From: Undibacterium paludis
Lineage (GTDB): Bacteria > Pseudomonadota > Gammaproteobacteria > Burkholderiales > Burkholderiaceae_D
DNA length: 64,000 nt
Direction: 5' to 3'
Assembly (NCBI RefSeq): GCF_022568815.1
Contig: NZ_JAKZHX010000006.1
Span: forward strand, 186,001 to 250,000
The position numbers were made by a program, and so were the translations under genes. Shown here one piece after another: positions 24,850-34,230 of the stretch (its first letter is position 1; every line of letters begins with the position of its first letter). The notes beneath the pieces are model-generated. The model was not told the DNA's origin, ran no database searches, and worked only from the letters and a program-made list of their open reading frames with translations.

Positions 24850-26688
24850 TCAAAGAGTGTGTAGATGACTCATGGCTTTGTGCATTTTCTCCACAATAAC
24901 CGAAGATTCGCAATGAGTCATGACGAGTTCCTGTGTAGCTCGCGTCATTGCAACGTAAAGCAAGCGGGCTTCGTCTTGAATGTCGTCTTCTTCACTACTT
25001 GATACGCCAATCGCCGGTATGCAGACAAGCGGAAATTCAAGCCCCTTGCTGCTATGCATAGTGATGATCTTTACACCGTCGTGCGACGGCGCAAACACCT
25101 TCTTTTTATCTTGCTGCCATTGAAACGGGATATCTCGTCTTTTCAGTGCTTCTGTCATTTGCTGACCGATACCGTAGCGGCGATAAATGACAGCCATGTC
25201 ATTCCATGGTGTGCCGGTACGATTTGCTTCAACAAGTTTATTGGCTAGAAAATCTGCTTCTGCTTTCAGCGTCGGTAGCTTGATCAATAGAGGTTTGGCC
25301 CCATGACGGCCTGCACTCATGGGCTGTACTGTCGGCACCTGATCTTCTTCTGTCTCATTTGTTTTGAGTAATTCGTCGGCAAAAGCGCGGGCCACCGACA
25401 AAATTTCTGCAGTATTACGATAATTCAGCTTCAGTATTGTCGTACGACCTTTGGCCTGAACTCCTACGCTGGAAAAGGAAAAACGCAGCTTTTTCGGGCC
25501 GTTGTAAATGGATTGAGCATCATCATAGAGAACAAGCAGCGAATTCGTGTCAGGATGAATCATTTGCACAACAAGTTTGAACCACTCTGGTTTAAAGTCA
25601 TGCCCTTCGTCAATCAGCACGGCATCATACTGAGCGGATGGAATGATTTTTTGTTCCACTGAGCGAATAACCCGGTTGACACACTCTTCAAAATAAACAT
25701 TCAAATCTGGGCCCTGCGGTGGTTTTCCTGCATGATAGGTATCAAGCTGGCGATTACACCATGCATGGAAGCTGACTGCGTGGATCTTGTCTTCCAGACC
25801 TTTCACCTTGATCACTTGCGACAGCTTTGCTGCGAGGATTCTGTTATAGCAAAGAATCAAGATAGGGCGCTGACAAACTTTGGCCAAATGTTCAGCACGG
25901 TAGCCAAGAATCAAAGTTTTTCCTGATCCTGCTACACCATGTATGACGCGATGACCTTCGCCCAGGCTGCGGGCCAACTGTTCTTGCTGAATGTCCATAA
26001 CGCGCAGTATGTCGGGGATCTCTGTTTCACTGAACATGTCATGTTGTGAAGTCAGTCGTATTTCTGGAAACATGTGCCATCGAATACGGTCAATTTGCGG
26101 CAGTGTGAGCCGACGGTCAAATTTGACTGGGAACATGGCCCACATTCTTTGCTGGAAAGATTCGGCATCAGTGGTTTCTGTCATTTCATCCTGACAGATG
26201 ACAAGATGTTCGGGTAACACCTCAGCCAGGTTGGTATCATTAAACTGTTTGCGACTGATGTTGGCAAGTACCAAACCATGGCCATACGGGAATATAAGCC
26301 GGCCTTTCCATTTACCGTCACTCCAGACAAGTTGTGGATCGCGCTCCAGTTTATTTGTAATGGCAAACATATACTGTCTGGCTTGTTCTATCGGATTAAG
26401 TACGTTTTTTAAGCCTTGACCGGTCAGGATTTGAGCACATTGCTTGTCAAGACTGATAATCGTCGATATCCGCCAGTCTTTTACTTCAAGAACCAATACT
26501 CCTCGGCTGGGGTGAAAAACGACGAAATCAGGGTGCTGCGTTCGCTCACCGATGGAAATGTCGTACCAGCATAGATAATCTTCTTCCAGTTTATCTTCCA
26601 GACGTTGAGCGAAACGCTTTTCCCCGCTCTCCATTCTGGAAAGGCAGGAATTGATGGTAGGTATGAGAGTTGCCAAAATGATCTCCAA
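24850..26688 (-). CDS. NERD-domain UvrD/Rep-like DNA helicase
   Basis: A 612-residue protein with an N-terminal NERD nuclease-related domain (about 25-130: DYLCWYDISIGERTQHPDFVVFHPSR, then LVLEVKDW, which holds the Asp and Glu-x-Lys pattern). A superfamily 1 helicase core follows: Walker A GVAGSGKT, motif II VLIDEGHDF, and motifs V/VI IITMHSSKGLEFPLV and EARLLYVAMTRATQELV. Such proteins are thought to process DNA, and some occur in defence contexts, but their function is not established. It is a single gene flanked by AT-rich spacers, with no toxin, methylase or other defence gene adjacent. Confidence 0.86.
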   Translation of the reverse strand: MEIILATLIPTINSCLSRMESGEKRFAQRLEDKLEEDYLCWYDISIGERTQHPDFVVFHPSRGVLVLEVKDWRISTIISLDKQCAQILTGQGLKNVLNPIEQARQYMFAITNKLERDPQLVWSDGKWKGRLIFPYGHGLVLANISRKQFNDTNLAEVLPEHLVICQDEMTETTDAESFQQRMWAMFPVKFDRRLTLPQIDRIRWHMFPEIRLTSQHDMFSETEIPDILRVMDIQQEQLARSLGEGHRVIHGVAGSGKTLILGYRAEHLAKVCQRPILILCYNRILAAKLSQVIKVKGLEDKIHAVSFHAWCNRQLDTYHAGKPPQGPDLNVYFEECVNRVIRSVEQKIIPSAQYDAVLIDEGHDFKPEWFKLVVQMIHPDTNSLLVLYDDAQSIYNGPKKLRFSFSSVGVQAKGRTTILKLNYRNTAEILSVARAFADELLKTNETEEDQVPTVQPMSAGRHGAKPLLIKLPTLKAEADFLANKLVEANRTGTPWNDMAVIYRRYGIGQQMTEALKRRDIPFQWQQDKKKVFAPSHDGVKIITMHSSKGLEFPLVCIPAIGVSSSEEDDIQDEARLLYVAMTRATQELVMTHCESSVIVEKMHKAMSHLHTL

Positions 26689-26980
26689 ATCACTTATTGT
26701 TATATTACTATTAAATATAATGAATGGAGAGGCTTTTTGGGCGAGAATCGAGCAGAAATGTTGTATTACTTCAAGGCTGATGCCCGTATTCTCAAAGAAA
26801 TTGCGTTAGCTGCCCATATCTGGGTAAAACCGCTATCAAGCAGCAATATCAGCTTTCCTTATTAAAATGCTTTTGTTACTTGCACAAAGCTGCATTTTCT
26901 TTCGCAGACAAAGAAAAAATGGGCACAGTTCAGTGCCTGCGAACAGGGAAGATTTAGTGATCAGTATTTTTGATAAATAG
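26689..26980. other. Spacer without a convincing gene
   Basis: 292 bp of AT-rich sequence between the minus-strand helicase and rng. A 35-codon plus-strand frame from ATG 26758 can be read but has no ribosome site and no recognisable features. The region probably carries the helicase promoter and the end of the rng transcript. Confidence 0.5.
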
Positions 26981-28453
26981 TTACATCAAAATAATATCGT
27001 ACTGCTCCTGATGAAACACATTCTCTACCTGCAATGAGATAGGTTTGCCGATGAAGTCGCCAAGCATGGCCAGGTGTTGTGATTCTTCTTCGAGAAACAT
27101 GTCAACTACAACCTGTGAAGCCATGATGCGGAATTCTCTGGGGTTGAATTGTTTGGCTTCGCGTAGCAGTTCGCGCAGGATTTCATAGCATATCGTACGT
27201 GCTGTCTTGACCTGGCCTTTGCCGTTGCAGGCTGGGCAGGGTTCGCATAGTACATGTGAGAGTGATTCCCGGGTGCGCTTGCGTGTGACTTCGACCAGGC
27301 CCAGCGCAGAGAAGCCTGATACGGACAACTTGGTGCGGTCGCGCGACAATGCCTTGTTGAGTTCTGCCAGCACGGCAGCCTTATGCTCTTCATTCTCCAT
27401 ATCGATGATGTCGAGAATGATGATGCCGCCGAGGTTGCGCAGTCGTAACTGGCGGGCGATGGCGTGGGCGGCTTCGAGATTGGTCTTGAAGATGGTGTCA
27501 TCGAAATTGCGGCCAGCGACAAAGCTGCCGGTATTGACGTCGATGGTGGTCATGGCTTCGGTCTGGTCGACGATGAGGTAACCGCCAGATTTCAGGTCGA
27601 CGCGGCGACCCAGTGCTCTTTCGATTTCCTCTTCCACACCATGCAAGTCAAACAAAGGGCGCTCGCCTGTATAGTGTTGCAGCTTGCCGAGTACCGATGG
27701 CATGTAATGCGTCGCAAACTCTTGCAGCATGATGTAGTTTTCGCGCGAGTCGACCTGTATGCTGTCCGTCTCTTCATTGACGAAGTCACGCAAGACGCGC
27801 TGTGCCAGATTCAGGTCCTGGTATAGCAGGGTAGTCGGCGGCTGGGTCTTGGCCAGTTGCAGTATGGTTGACCAGGTGCGGCGCAGGTAATCGACGTCGG
27901 CCTTTAGGTCTTCATCGGAGGCGTCTTCTGCCATGGTACGGACGATGAAGCCGCCTTTTTCATCTGGCTGCTGCAGGTTTTGTACTTTGGTGCGCAGGGC
28001 TTCGCGTTCAGCTTCGTTTTCTATCTTTTGTGAGATGCCTATGTGTGAGTCTTGCGGCAGGTAGACCAGCATGCGGCCCGCGATGGATATCTGGGTAGAA
28101 AGGCGTGCGCCCTTGGTACCTATCGGGTCTTTGACGACTTGCACGGTGACTGACTGACCATCAAACAGCAGTTTTTCTATCGGTGTCAGCGGTGCATTGG
28201 TATTGCCATTGGCATCTTGCGAACGTGCATCCCAGATGTCGGCCACATGCAGGAAGGCAGCGCGTTCCAAGCCTATGTCGATAAAGGCAGACTGCATGCC
28301 AGGCAAAACGCGCACGACTTTGCCCAGGTAGATATTGCCGACCAGGCCGCGTGACAATGTGCGTTCTATGTGGAGTTCTTGTACTGCGCCCTGGAACATC
28401 AGGGCGACGCGGGTTTCTTGAGGGGTAATATTGATGAGGAGGTTTTCGCTCAT
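26981..28453 (-). CDS. rng: Ribonuclease G
   Basis: Endoribonuclease of the RNase E/G family, acting in 5S and 16S rRNA maturation and mRNA decay. It is 490 residues, the normal RNase G length. An S1 domain occupies about 35-125 (RGLVGNIYLGKVVRVLPGMQSAFIDIG). The metal-binding catalytic aspartates lie in MTTIDVNTGSF and GIIILDIIDM. The zinc-link cysteines are in CEPCPACNGKG near residue 405. The start is ATG 28453; the reading frame continues far upstream through maf but without RNase homology. It is the last gene of the minus-strand block that begins at yebC, about 34 bp after maf. Confidence 0.95.
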   Translation of the reverse strand: MSENLLINITPQETRVALMFQGAVQELHIERTLSRGLVGNIYLGKVVRVLPGMQSAFIDIGLERAAFLHVADIWDARSQDANGNTNAPLTPIEKLLFDGQSVTVQVVKDPIGTKGARLSTQISIAGRMLVYLPQDSHIGISQKIENEAEREALRTKVQNLQQPDEKGGFIVRTMAEDASDEDLKADVDYLRRTWSTILQLAKTQPPTTLLYQDLNLAQRVLRDFVNEETDSIQVDSRENYIMLQEFATHYMPSVLGKLQHYTGERPLFDLHGVEEEIERALGRRVDLKSGGYLIVDQTEAMTTIDVNTGSFVAGRNFDDTIFKTNLEAAHAIARQLRLRNLGGIIILDIIDMENEEHKAAVLAELNKALSRDRTKLSVSGFSALGLVEVTRKRTRESLSHVLCEPCPACNGKGQVKTARTICYEILRELLREAKQFNPREFRIMASQVVVDMFLEEESQHLAMLGDFIGKPISLQVENVFHQEQYDIILM

Positions 28454-28487
28454 AAGCTTCTCTAATACTTCAATCTGATGCTTCAAT

Positions 28488-29105
28488 TTAAGGAATGAAG
28501 ATACCTGCCTGACGCAATAGCTGGCAGGTTTCAAATAAGGGTAAGCCCATGATGCCAGAATAACTGCCTTTGATGTGTGAAATAAAACGGGCAGCAGCGC
28601 CTTGTATGCCATAGCCACCGGCTTTGTCATACGGTTCATTGCTGAGGCAATAGGCCAGTACCTGTTGTTCATCCAGGGGGGCGAAACTGACCTCTGAACA
28701 TTGGGTGACAGCGGCACTGCCTTGTACCCAGTGGACGGCAATGCTGGTGAGGACTTCATGTGTCTGGCCTGCCAGCATGCGTAGCATCTGCACGGCTTCT
28801 TCACGGTTGGCGGGTTTGCCAAGTATTTGTTTGCCCAGCACGACGGTGGTATCTGCTGCCAGTACGGGACGAGGCAGCAGCTTGCGCAGATGCATGATTT
28901 CCCATGCCTTGTCGGCTTTCTCTCGGGTGACACGACTGACATAATCATGTGGGGCTTCGCCCGGCAGGACGATTTCGGTCACATCCGGCCCGCGTGGTGC
29001 GGCGTCGCGCAGCAATAACAGGTCGAATTCTATGCCGACCTGATGCAGCAGTTCGCGACGTCTTGGGCTTTTCGATGCAAGGTAGATTTTATTTTCTTTT
29101 ATCAT
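28488..29105 (-). CDS. maf: Maf family nucleoside-triphosphate pyrophosphatase
   Basis: Hydrolyses non-canonical or excess nucleoside triphosphates such as dTTP, UTP or m7GTP, depending on the subgroup. The protein has 205 residues. The N-terminus IYLASKSPRRRELLHQVG carries the S-x-R-R signature of the phosphate loop; VSRVTREKADKA and PVLAADTTVVLGKQ (catalytic Asp) follow, and AGGYGIQGAAARFISHIKGS is the C-terminal substrate segment. The second half of the signature resembles the YhdE dTTP/UTPase group. It lies between rlmH and rng in a conserved betaproteobacterial order. Confidence 0.92.
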   Translation of the reverse strand: MIKENKIYLASKSPRRRELLHQVGIEFDLLLLRDAAPRGPDVTEIVLPGEAPHDYVSRVTREKADKAWEIMHLRKLLPRPVLAADTTVVLGKQILGKPANREEAVQMLRMLAGQTHEVLTSIAVHWVQGSAAVTQCSEVSFAPLDEQQVLAYCLSNEPYDKAGGYGIQGAAARFISHIKGSYSGIMGLPLFETCQLLRQAGIFIP

Positions 29106-29135
29106 GGCGGTCTCCGTATTTGGCTCATTCCTGAC

Positions 29136-29606
29136 TTATACCCGGTGATAAGGGTGATTCTGGGTAATGGACCAGGCACGGTATAACTGTTCAGCCAGCA
29201 GCACCCTGACCATGCCATGCGGCAGTGTCAGGCTGGAGATACGTATCAGGGTATCGGCCCTGGCCTTGAATTCTGCATCCAGGCCGTCGGCTCCGCCGAT
29301 GACGAAGACCACGTCGCGGCCATCTTGCTGCCATTGCGTGAGGTTTTGCGATAGTGCGACGCTGGTCCAGTCCTTGCCCCGTTCATCGAGGGCGACGATG
29401 CGGGCATTCTTGGGTATCACGGCTTCGATTTTGGTGCGTTCCAGCGCCATGACGGTTTCAGCCGTTTTGCTGCCGGAGCGCTCTACGGGCTTGATTTCCT
29501 TGAGGATGACGCGGCATTCTGGCGGCATGCGCTTGGCGTACTCCTGAAAGCCAGTTTCTATCCAGGAGGGCATTTTGTGGCCTACGGCGGCGATGATCAA
29601 TTGCAT
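29136..29606 (-). CDS. rlmH: 23S rRNA (pseudouridine-1915-N3)-methyltransferase
   Basis: SPOUT-class methyltransferase of 156 residues that modifies Psi1915 in helix 69 of the large subunit rRNA. The knot region is visible as [20 protein letters not shown], followed by [25 protein letters not shown], given here as two parts of the SAM-binding C-terminus. The length equals that of E. coli RlmH. It follows rsfS as it does in many bacteria, with the order rsfS-rlmH-maf-rng preserved. Confidence 0.95.
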   Translation of the reverse strand: MQLIIAAVGHKMPSWIETGFQEYAKRMPPECRVILKEIKPVERSGSKTAETVMALERTKIEAVIPKNARIVALDERGKDWTSVALSQNLTQWQQDGRDVVFVIGGADGLDAEFKARADTLIRISSLTLPHGMVRVLLAEQLYRAWSITQNHPYHRV

Positions 29607-29692
29607 ATTGAATTTTTACTGCTAGGTCTCTTGGAGCCTGTTAAACAAATGGCTGCACCAGGCAGCCATTTGAGGGTGATGTACTGGGCAGG

Positions 29693-30421
29693 TTATTCTG
29701 CTGCTTTTTTACGGGCAGGTGCACGTTTTGCCGCTGCCGTGCTGGCAGAGCGTTTTTCTGCGGCCTGTTTTGCCGAGGCGACGGCTGTCTTTGTTGCTGC
29801 TACCTTGACGCGGGCACCGGTGGGCACCTTGGCGGCAGTTGTGCCATCGGCAGCCTTGCGTGTTGCCGGTTTGCGGGCCGGTTTGGCTTCAGCATCACCC
29901 GTTGCCTTGGCTGCGCGTGGTTTGCGGGCTGGTTTCTTGTCATCATCAAGCGTGGCCTGGATCGCCATCATGTCATGTGTGACCTCAACAGGAGCGGCCT
30001 TGGCAGCTGTCTTGCGTGGGGCGCGCTTGGGCTTGTCGCCTGCTTCATCAGCTTCGGCTTTCTTGCCAGACGTGCGCTTTGCTGCACCGAGCTTCACAGG
30101 CTTGTCACCCCAGAGTTCTTCGAGGCGGTAGTAGGCGCGGATGGCAGGTTGCATAATGTGAACCACCATGTCGCCGAGATCGACCAGTACCCATTCACCG
30201 GTTTCTTCACCTTCCATGCTGACGATGTTGCCGCCATTTTCCTTGACTTTATCGCGTACAGAGGCTGCCAGGGCCTTGGTCTGACGGTTGGATGTGCCAG
30301 AGGCGATACAAACGCGGTCAAACAGGCTGGTCAGGTGAGTGGTTTCAAATAATTGTATTTCTTGCCCTTTGACGTCTTCCAGAGCGTCAACAACCAGGCT
30401 TTGCAGTTTTTTAATATCCAT
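29693..30421 (-). CDS. rsfS: Ribosome silencing factor RsfS with a long basic C-terminal tail
   Basis: RsfS binds ribosomal protein L14 and blocks 30S-50S joining in poor growth conditions. The DUF143 core takes up residues about 1-115 (VVDALEDVKGQEIQLFE; VCIASGTSNRQTKALAASV; WVLVDLGDMVVHIMQPAIRAYY; LEELWGD). Usual proteins end here, at roughly 105-130 residues. This one continues to 242 with a tail rich in Lys, Ala, Arg and Pro, with RKPARKPATRKA-like steps similar to histone H1-like and AlgP-type repeats. The tail is probably disordered and could bind rRNA or DNA. The gene is four bases after nadD. Confidence 0.92.
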   Translation of the reverse strand: MDIKKLQSLVVDALEDVKGQEIQLFETTHLTSLFDRVCIASGTSNRQTKALAASVRDKVKENGGNIVSMEGEETGEWVLVDLGDMVVHIMQPAIRAYYRLEELWGDKPVKLGAAKRTSGKKAEADEAGDKPKRAPRKTAAKAAPVEVTHDMMAIQATLDDDKKPARKPRAAKATGDAEAKPARKPATRKAADGTTAAKVPTGARVKVAATKTAVASAKQAAEKRSASTAAAKRAPARKKAAE

Positions 30422-30425
30422 GTTT

Positions 30426-31100
30426 TTATTGGTAAATTGTTTGTTGTGTTAAGTAGTCTAGCACCTTGTGTGGGACTAGCAATCTCGTTGTCGGGTTATG
30501 CTGTTTTAATTCTGTTCGTAGTTGGGTGGCAGATACATCCTGTGCCAGGTTTCTTTCAAGGTAAGTGCCGCCAGCGGGTCTGGAACGTATTTCTTCGGCG
30601 CTCAAACTGCTTTGCTTCCAGATATCAGCAATCCCGGGGCTGCTGATATCGAGGCTGAAGCCGGGGCGCGAAGCAGCACAAAGATGAGCAACGTCCAGCA
30701 AACCCTGCCAGTTATGCCAGGTATGCAAATTTTGCAACTGGTCAGCCCCCATGGCAAACACCAGGGAGGCATCTGCCCCCAGCTCCTGACGCAATTGCCG
30801 CAGGGTGTCTATGGTGTAATTGGCCTTGCCTTGCGCTGCCCGGTCGATTTCTTGCTCATCAAATACCACAGGGCAGAGTTGCCAGTCTTCAAAAGCCAGC
30901 TTTAGCATGGCCAGCCTTTGCTGCGGACTGGCCTGAAATTCACTTTTTTGCCACTGCTGGCCAACCGGAATGATGCGTAACTGATCCGGCTTCAGCGCCA
31001 GAGCCAGGCTCTCTGCCAGGGCAATATGACCCTGATGGACAGGGTCAAAGCTGCCGCCCAGTATCAGGATGCAGCGGTTTGCACGGGTTTCTATACCCAT
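30426..31100 (-). CDS. nadD: Nicotinate-nucleotide adenylyltransferase
   Basis: Converts nicotinate mononucleotide to deamido-NAD in NAD synthesis. The protein has 224 residues. The nucleotidyltransferase motif is [19 protein letters not shown] with the HxGH signature; the second motif, ISATQLRTE in the family, is represented here by [14 protein letters not shown] near the C-terminus. The start at ATG 31100 overlaps the hemF stop by ten bases. The downstream rsfS follows after four bases, a pairing that is widespread. Confidence 0.94.
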   Translation of the reverse strand: MGIETRANRCILILGGSFDPVHQGHIALAESLALALKPDQLRIIPVGQQWQKSEFQASPQQRLAMLKLAFEDWQLCPVVFDEQEIDRAAQGKANYTIDTLRQLRQELGADASLVFAMGADQLQNLHTWHNWQGLLDVAHLCAASRPGFSLDISSPGIADIWKQSSLSAEEIRSRPAGGTYLERNLAQDVSATQLRTELKQHNPTTRLLVPHKVLDYLTQQTIYQ

Positions 31101-31990
31101 TCCCTGTGTACCAGAAAATCGCTGGCCAGTTTTGCTTCCGGGCTGCCGACTTCCGGTTTCCAGTCATAGCGCCATTTGACGATGGGCGGCATGGACATCA
31201 GTATGGACTCTGTCCTACCGCCGGATTGCAGGCCAAAGTGCGTGCCACGGTCAAATACAAGGTTGAATTCTACATAGCGGCCACGGCGATAAGCCTGGAA
31301 ATCACGTTCACGCTCGCCATATTCCTGATCTTTGCGTCGTTCCAGTATAGGGCGATAAGCCGGGATAAAGGCGTCGCCTACGCTGCGCATCATGGCAAAA
31401 CTACTGGCAAAATCCTGTTCATTGAAATCATCAAAGAAAATACCGCCTACGCCACGTGCTTCTTTGCGGTGCTTCAGGTAGAAATACTCGTCACACCATT
31501 TCTTGAAACGGGCATGCAAATCTGCGCCAAACGGCTGGACCGCCATTTTACAGGTTTGGTGAAAATGCACAGCATCTTCAGCAAAACCGTAATAAGGTGT
31601 CAAGTCCATGCCACCGCCAAACCACCAGACATCTTCCTGCCCTTCGGCACGGGTGGTGAAAAAGCGCACATTCATGTGTACGGTAGGCGCGTACGGATTA
31701 CGTGGATGCAGGACCAGCGAGACACCCATGGCTTCCCATTGGCGACCAGCCAGCTCAGGGCGGGCAGCAGCGGCAGATGGGGGCAGGTTTTTACCCATGA
31801 CATGGGAGAAATTCACGCCGCCACGTTCAAATACCTTGCCTTCTTCTATCACGCGCGAGATACCACCACCACCTTCAGGGCGTTCCCAGCTATCCGTAAT
31901 AAAAGCATGGCCATCCACTTCTTCCAGCGCCGCGACTATAGCAGCCTGCAAGCCCAGGAAATAGTTTTTAACCGCGAGTGTATCTGTCAT
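31091..31990 (-). CDS. hemF: Oxygen-dependent coproporphyrinogen III oxidase
   Basis: Cytoplasmic haem-synthesis enzyme that decarboxylates coproporphyrinogen III to protoporphyrinogen IX using O2. From ATG 31990 it has 299 residues, exactly the size of E. coli HemF. Clear family stretches are [67 protein letters not shown] and [20 protein letters not shown] (each given in part). An in-frame extension to 32047 begins with a non-ATG codon and lacks homology. An oxygen-independent HemN would be expected elsewhere if the cell grows without oxygen. Confidence 0.95.
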   Translation of the reverse strand: MTDTLAVKNYFLGLQAAIVAALEEVDGHAFITDSWERPEGGGGISRVIEEGKVFERGGVNFSHVMGKNLPPSAAAARPELAGRQWEAMGVSLVLHPRNPYAPTVHMNVRFFTTRAEGQEDVWWFGGGMDLTPYYGFAEDAVHFHQTCKMAVQPFGADLHARFKKWCDEYFYLKHRKEARGVGGIFFDDFNEQDFASSFAMMRSVGDAFIPAYRPILERRKDQEYGERERDFQAYRRGRYVEFNLVFDRGTHFGLQSGGRTESILMSMPPIVKWRYDWKPEVGSPEAKLASDFLVHREWV

Positions 31991-32098
31991 TCTGCTATCT
32001 ACTCTAAAAAACGCAAGGGGCTGGACTAGTCTTTGGACTATTCTCAACCCGCTTTAAAAGATCGGTGGCGCACATGAAACATGTACGCCTGACAAGGA

Positions 32099-33373
32099 TT
32101 AATGCTTGCGGTTCAGTGCGCGCCAGCCTATGTCACGACGATACTGCATGCCGTCGAAATGGATTTTTTCGACTACGTCATAAGCATGTTTTTGCGCCAG
32201 TTTGACGGTATCGCCCAGACCAACGACGCATAACACACGGCCGCCGGTTACGCTCAAGGTCTTTTCATTCAGTGATGTACCTGCATGGAAGGTCACGGTG
32301 TCTGCGGTTTCTGCCGGGATGCCGGTGATCTTGTCGCCCTTGCGCGGTGAGTCAGGGTAGCCAGCGGCTGCCATGACGACGCCCATGGCGGTGCGTCTGT
32401 CCCATTCGAGCTCTACTGTATCCAATGTGCCATTGACGGCATGTTCAACCACGTGCAGCAAATCTGTTTTCAGGCGTGCCATGATGGGCTGTGTTTCAGG
32501 GTCGCCCATGCGGCAGTTGAATTCCAGGGTTTTTGGATTGCCCTGGTCATCGATCATCAGGCCGGCATATAAAAAGCCGGTGAAGACGATGCCATCCTTG
32601 GCCATACCCTGCACCGTAGGTACGATGATTTCACGCATCACGCGGGCATGCAGTTGTGGTGTCACGATGGGGGCAGGGGAGTAAGCACCCATGCCGCCCG
32701 TATTCGGGCCTTCGTCATTGTCGAGCAAACGCTTGTGATCCTGGCTGGTAGCCAGTGGCAGAATGTTTTTGCCATCGACCATGACGATGAAGCTGGCTTC
32801 TTCGCCAGCCAAAAACTCTTCAATAACGACGCGTGCACCGGCATCACCGAGCTTATTGTCCGACAACATCATATCGACTGCCGCATGCGCTTCTTCAGCG
32901 GTCATCGCAACGACCACGCCTTTGCCAGCGGCCAGGCCATCGGCCTTGATGACGATGGGGGCGCCCTTGGCATTGATGTAGTCATGCGCTGGGGCCAGCT
33001 CAGAGAAAGTCTGGTACTCAGCCGTAGGAATCGCATGTCTGTGCATGAAGGCCTTGGCGAAATCCTTGGAGCTTTCCAGTTGTGCGGCTTCTTTGGTCGG
33101 GCCAAAGATTTTCAGTCCACGGTCACGGAAAATATTGACGATACCGGCAGCCAGCGGTACTTCAGGGCCAACCACGGTAATGCCTATGTTTTCTTGCTCG
33201 GCAAAATCAGCGAGGGCAGCAGGGTCAGTGATATTGATGTTTTTGAGGCGGCTGTCAGCAGCCGTACCACCATTGCCGGGGGCGACAAAAATCGTTTGCA
33301 CACGTTCAGATTGTGCGAGTTTCCAGGCGAGGGCATGTTCACGGCCACCAGAGCCGACTACGAGTAATTTCAT
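32099..33373 (-). CDS. purD: Phosphoribosylamine--glycine ligase
   Basis: Second step of de novo purine synthesis, ATP-grasp fold, 424 residues. Visible landmarks: LLVVGSGGREHALAWKLAQS at the N-terminus, IVIKADGLAAGKGVVVA (ATP-binding), EEFLAGEEASFIVMVDG, and GGMGAYSPAPIVTP followed by LEFNCRMGDPETQ. Length is normal. It is two bases from the yebC stop and is transcribed with it. Confidence 0.96.
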   Translation of the reverse strand: MKLLVVGSGGREHALAWKLAQSERVQTIFVAPGNGGTAADSRLKNINITDPAALADFAEQENIGITVVGPEVPLAAGIVNIFRDRGLKIFGPTKEAAQLESSKDFAKAFMHRHAIPTAEYQTFSELAPAHDYINAKGAPIVIKADGLAAGKGVVVAMTAEEAHAAVDMMLSDNKLGDAGARVVIEEFLAGEEASFIVMVDGKNILPLATSQDHKRLLDNDEGPNTGGMGAYSPAPIVTPQLHARVMREIIVPTVQGMAKDGIVFTGFLYAGLMIDDQGNPKTLEFNCRMGDPETQPIMARLKTDLLHVVEHAVNGTLDTVELEWDRRTAMGVVMAAAGYPDSPRKGDKITGIPAETADTVTFHAGTSLNEKTLSVTGGRVLCVVGLGDTVKLAQKHAYDVVEKIHFDGMQYRRDIGWRALNRKH

Positions 33374-33374
33374 C

Positions 33375-34100
33375 TTAATCTTCTATGATGGCGTTGGTGA
33401 ATACTTCTTGTACATCGTCGAGGTTTTCGAGGGCATCCAGCAGTTTTTGCATCTTGATGCCATCATCACCGGCAAATACGGTCTCAGTATTTGGTTTCAT
33501 GACGACTTCAGCGACTTCTGCCTTGAATCCGGCTTTTTCGAGGCTGGCACGCAGGTCAGACAGACTAAATGGCGCACAGATGACCTCTATACCGCCTTCT
33601 TCGTCGGTGATGACATCATCAGCACCAGCTTCGAGGGCAGCTTCCATCAGCGCATCTTCATTTGTACCTGGGGCAAAGAACATCTGGCCACAATGCTGGA
33701 ACAAAAAGGCCACTGAGCCCTCAGTACCCATATTGCCACCATATTTGTTGAAGGCATGGCGTACCTCAGCTACGGTACGCACGCGGTTGTCGGTCATGCA
33801 GTCAACCACGATGGCTGCACCGCCTATACCATAACCTTCATAACGTACTTCTTCATAGTTTGCGCCTTCCAGCGTGCCCGCGCCGCGTTGTATCGCGCGC
33901 GTGACGTTTTCTTTTGGCATATTGGCGTCAGCCGCCTTGTCCACTGCCAGACGCAGACGCGGGTTGGAATCGACATCCTCACCACCCATGCGTGCTGCAA
34001 CCGTGATCTCCTTGATCAGACGCGTCCAGATCTTGCCGCGTTTGGCATCGGTTGCTGCTTTTTTATGCTTGATATTGGCCCATTTACTATGTCCTGCCAT
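33375..34100 (-). CDS. yebC: YebC/PmpR family protein
   Basis: A 241-residue cytoplasmic protein starting at [20 protein letters not shown], the hallmark of the YebC/TACO1 family. Members have been described both as DNA-binding regulators and, more recently, as ribosome-associated factors that help translation of proline-rich stretches; which applies here cannot be read from sequence. The acidic C-terminal half ([20 protein letters not shown]) is typical. The start is ATG 34100; eight upstream in-frame codons are unlikely to be used. It heads the minus-strand run yebC-purD. Confidence 0.94.
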   Translation of the reverse strand: MAGHSKWANIKHKKAATDAKRGKIWTRLIKEITVAARMGGEDVDSNPRLRLAVDKAADANMPKENVTRAIQRGAGTLEGANYEEVRYEGYGIGGAAIVVDCMTDNRVRTVAEVRHAFNKYGGNMGTEGSVAFLFQHCGQMFFAPGTNEDALMEAALEAGADDVITDEEGGIEVICAPFSLSDLRASLEKAGFKAEVAEVVMKPNTETVFAGDDGIKMQKLLDALENLDDVQEVFTNAIIED

Positions 34101-34230
34101 GATCGCTCTTTCCTGAATTGACAATAGCTCACCCTGAGGGCGGCAATTTTGCCTGGCTTGGTTTTATAATGAAGACCAGTATTTTACCATAGTGCTACCG
34201 ACCGACTTCCCCTAATCGCCCTCCAAAACC

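Noticed and set aside
26758..26865. 35-codon plus-strand frame before rng
   Set aside because: No ribosome site and no distinctive composition; it could be chance in AT-rich DNA.
31079..32029. Long open frame antisense to hemF
   Set aside because: The minus-strand HemF protein is beyond doubt and the plus-strand translation lacks family character.
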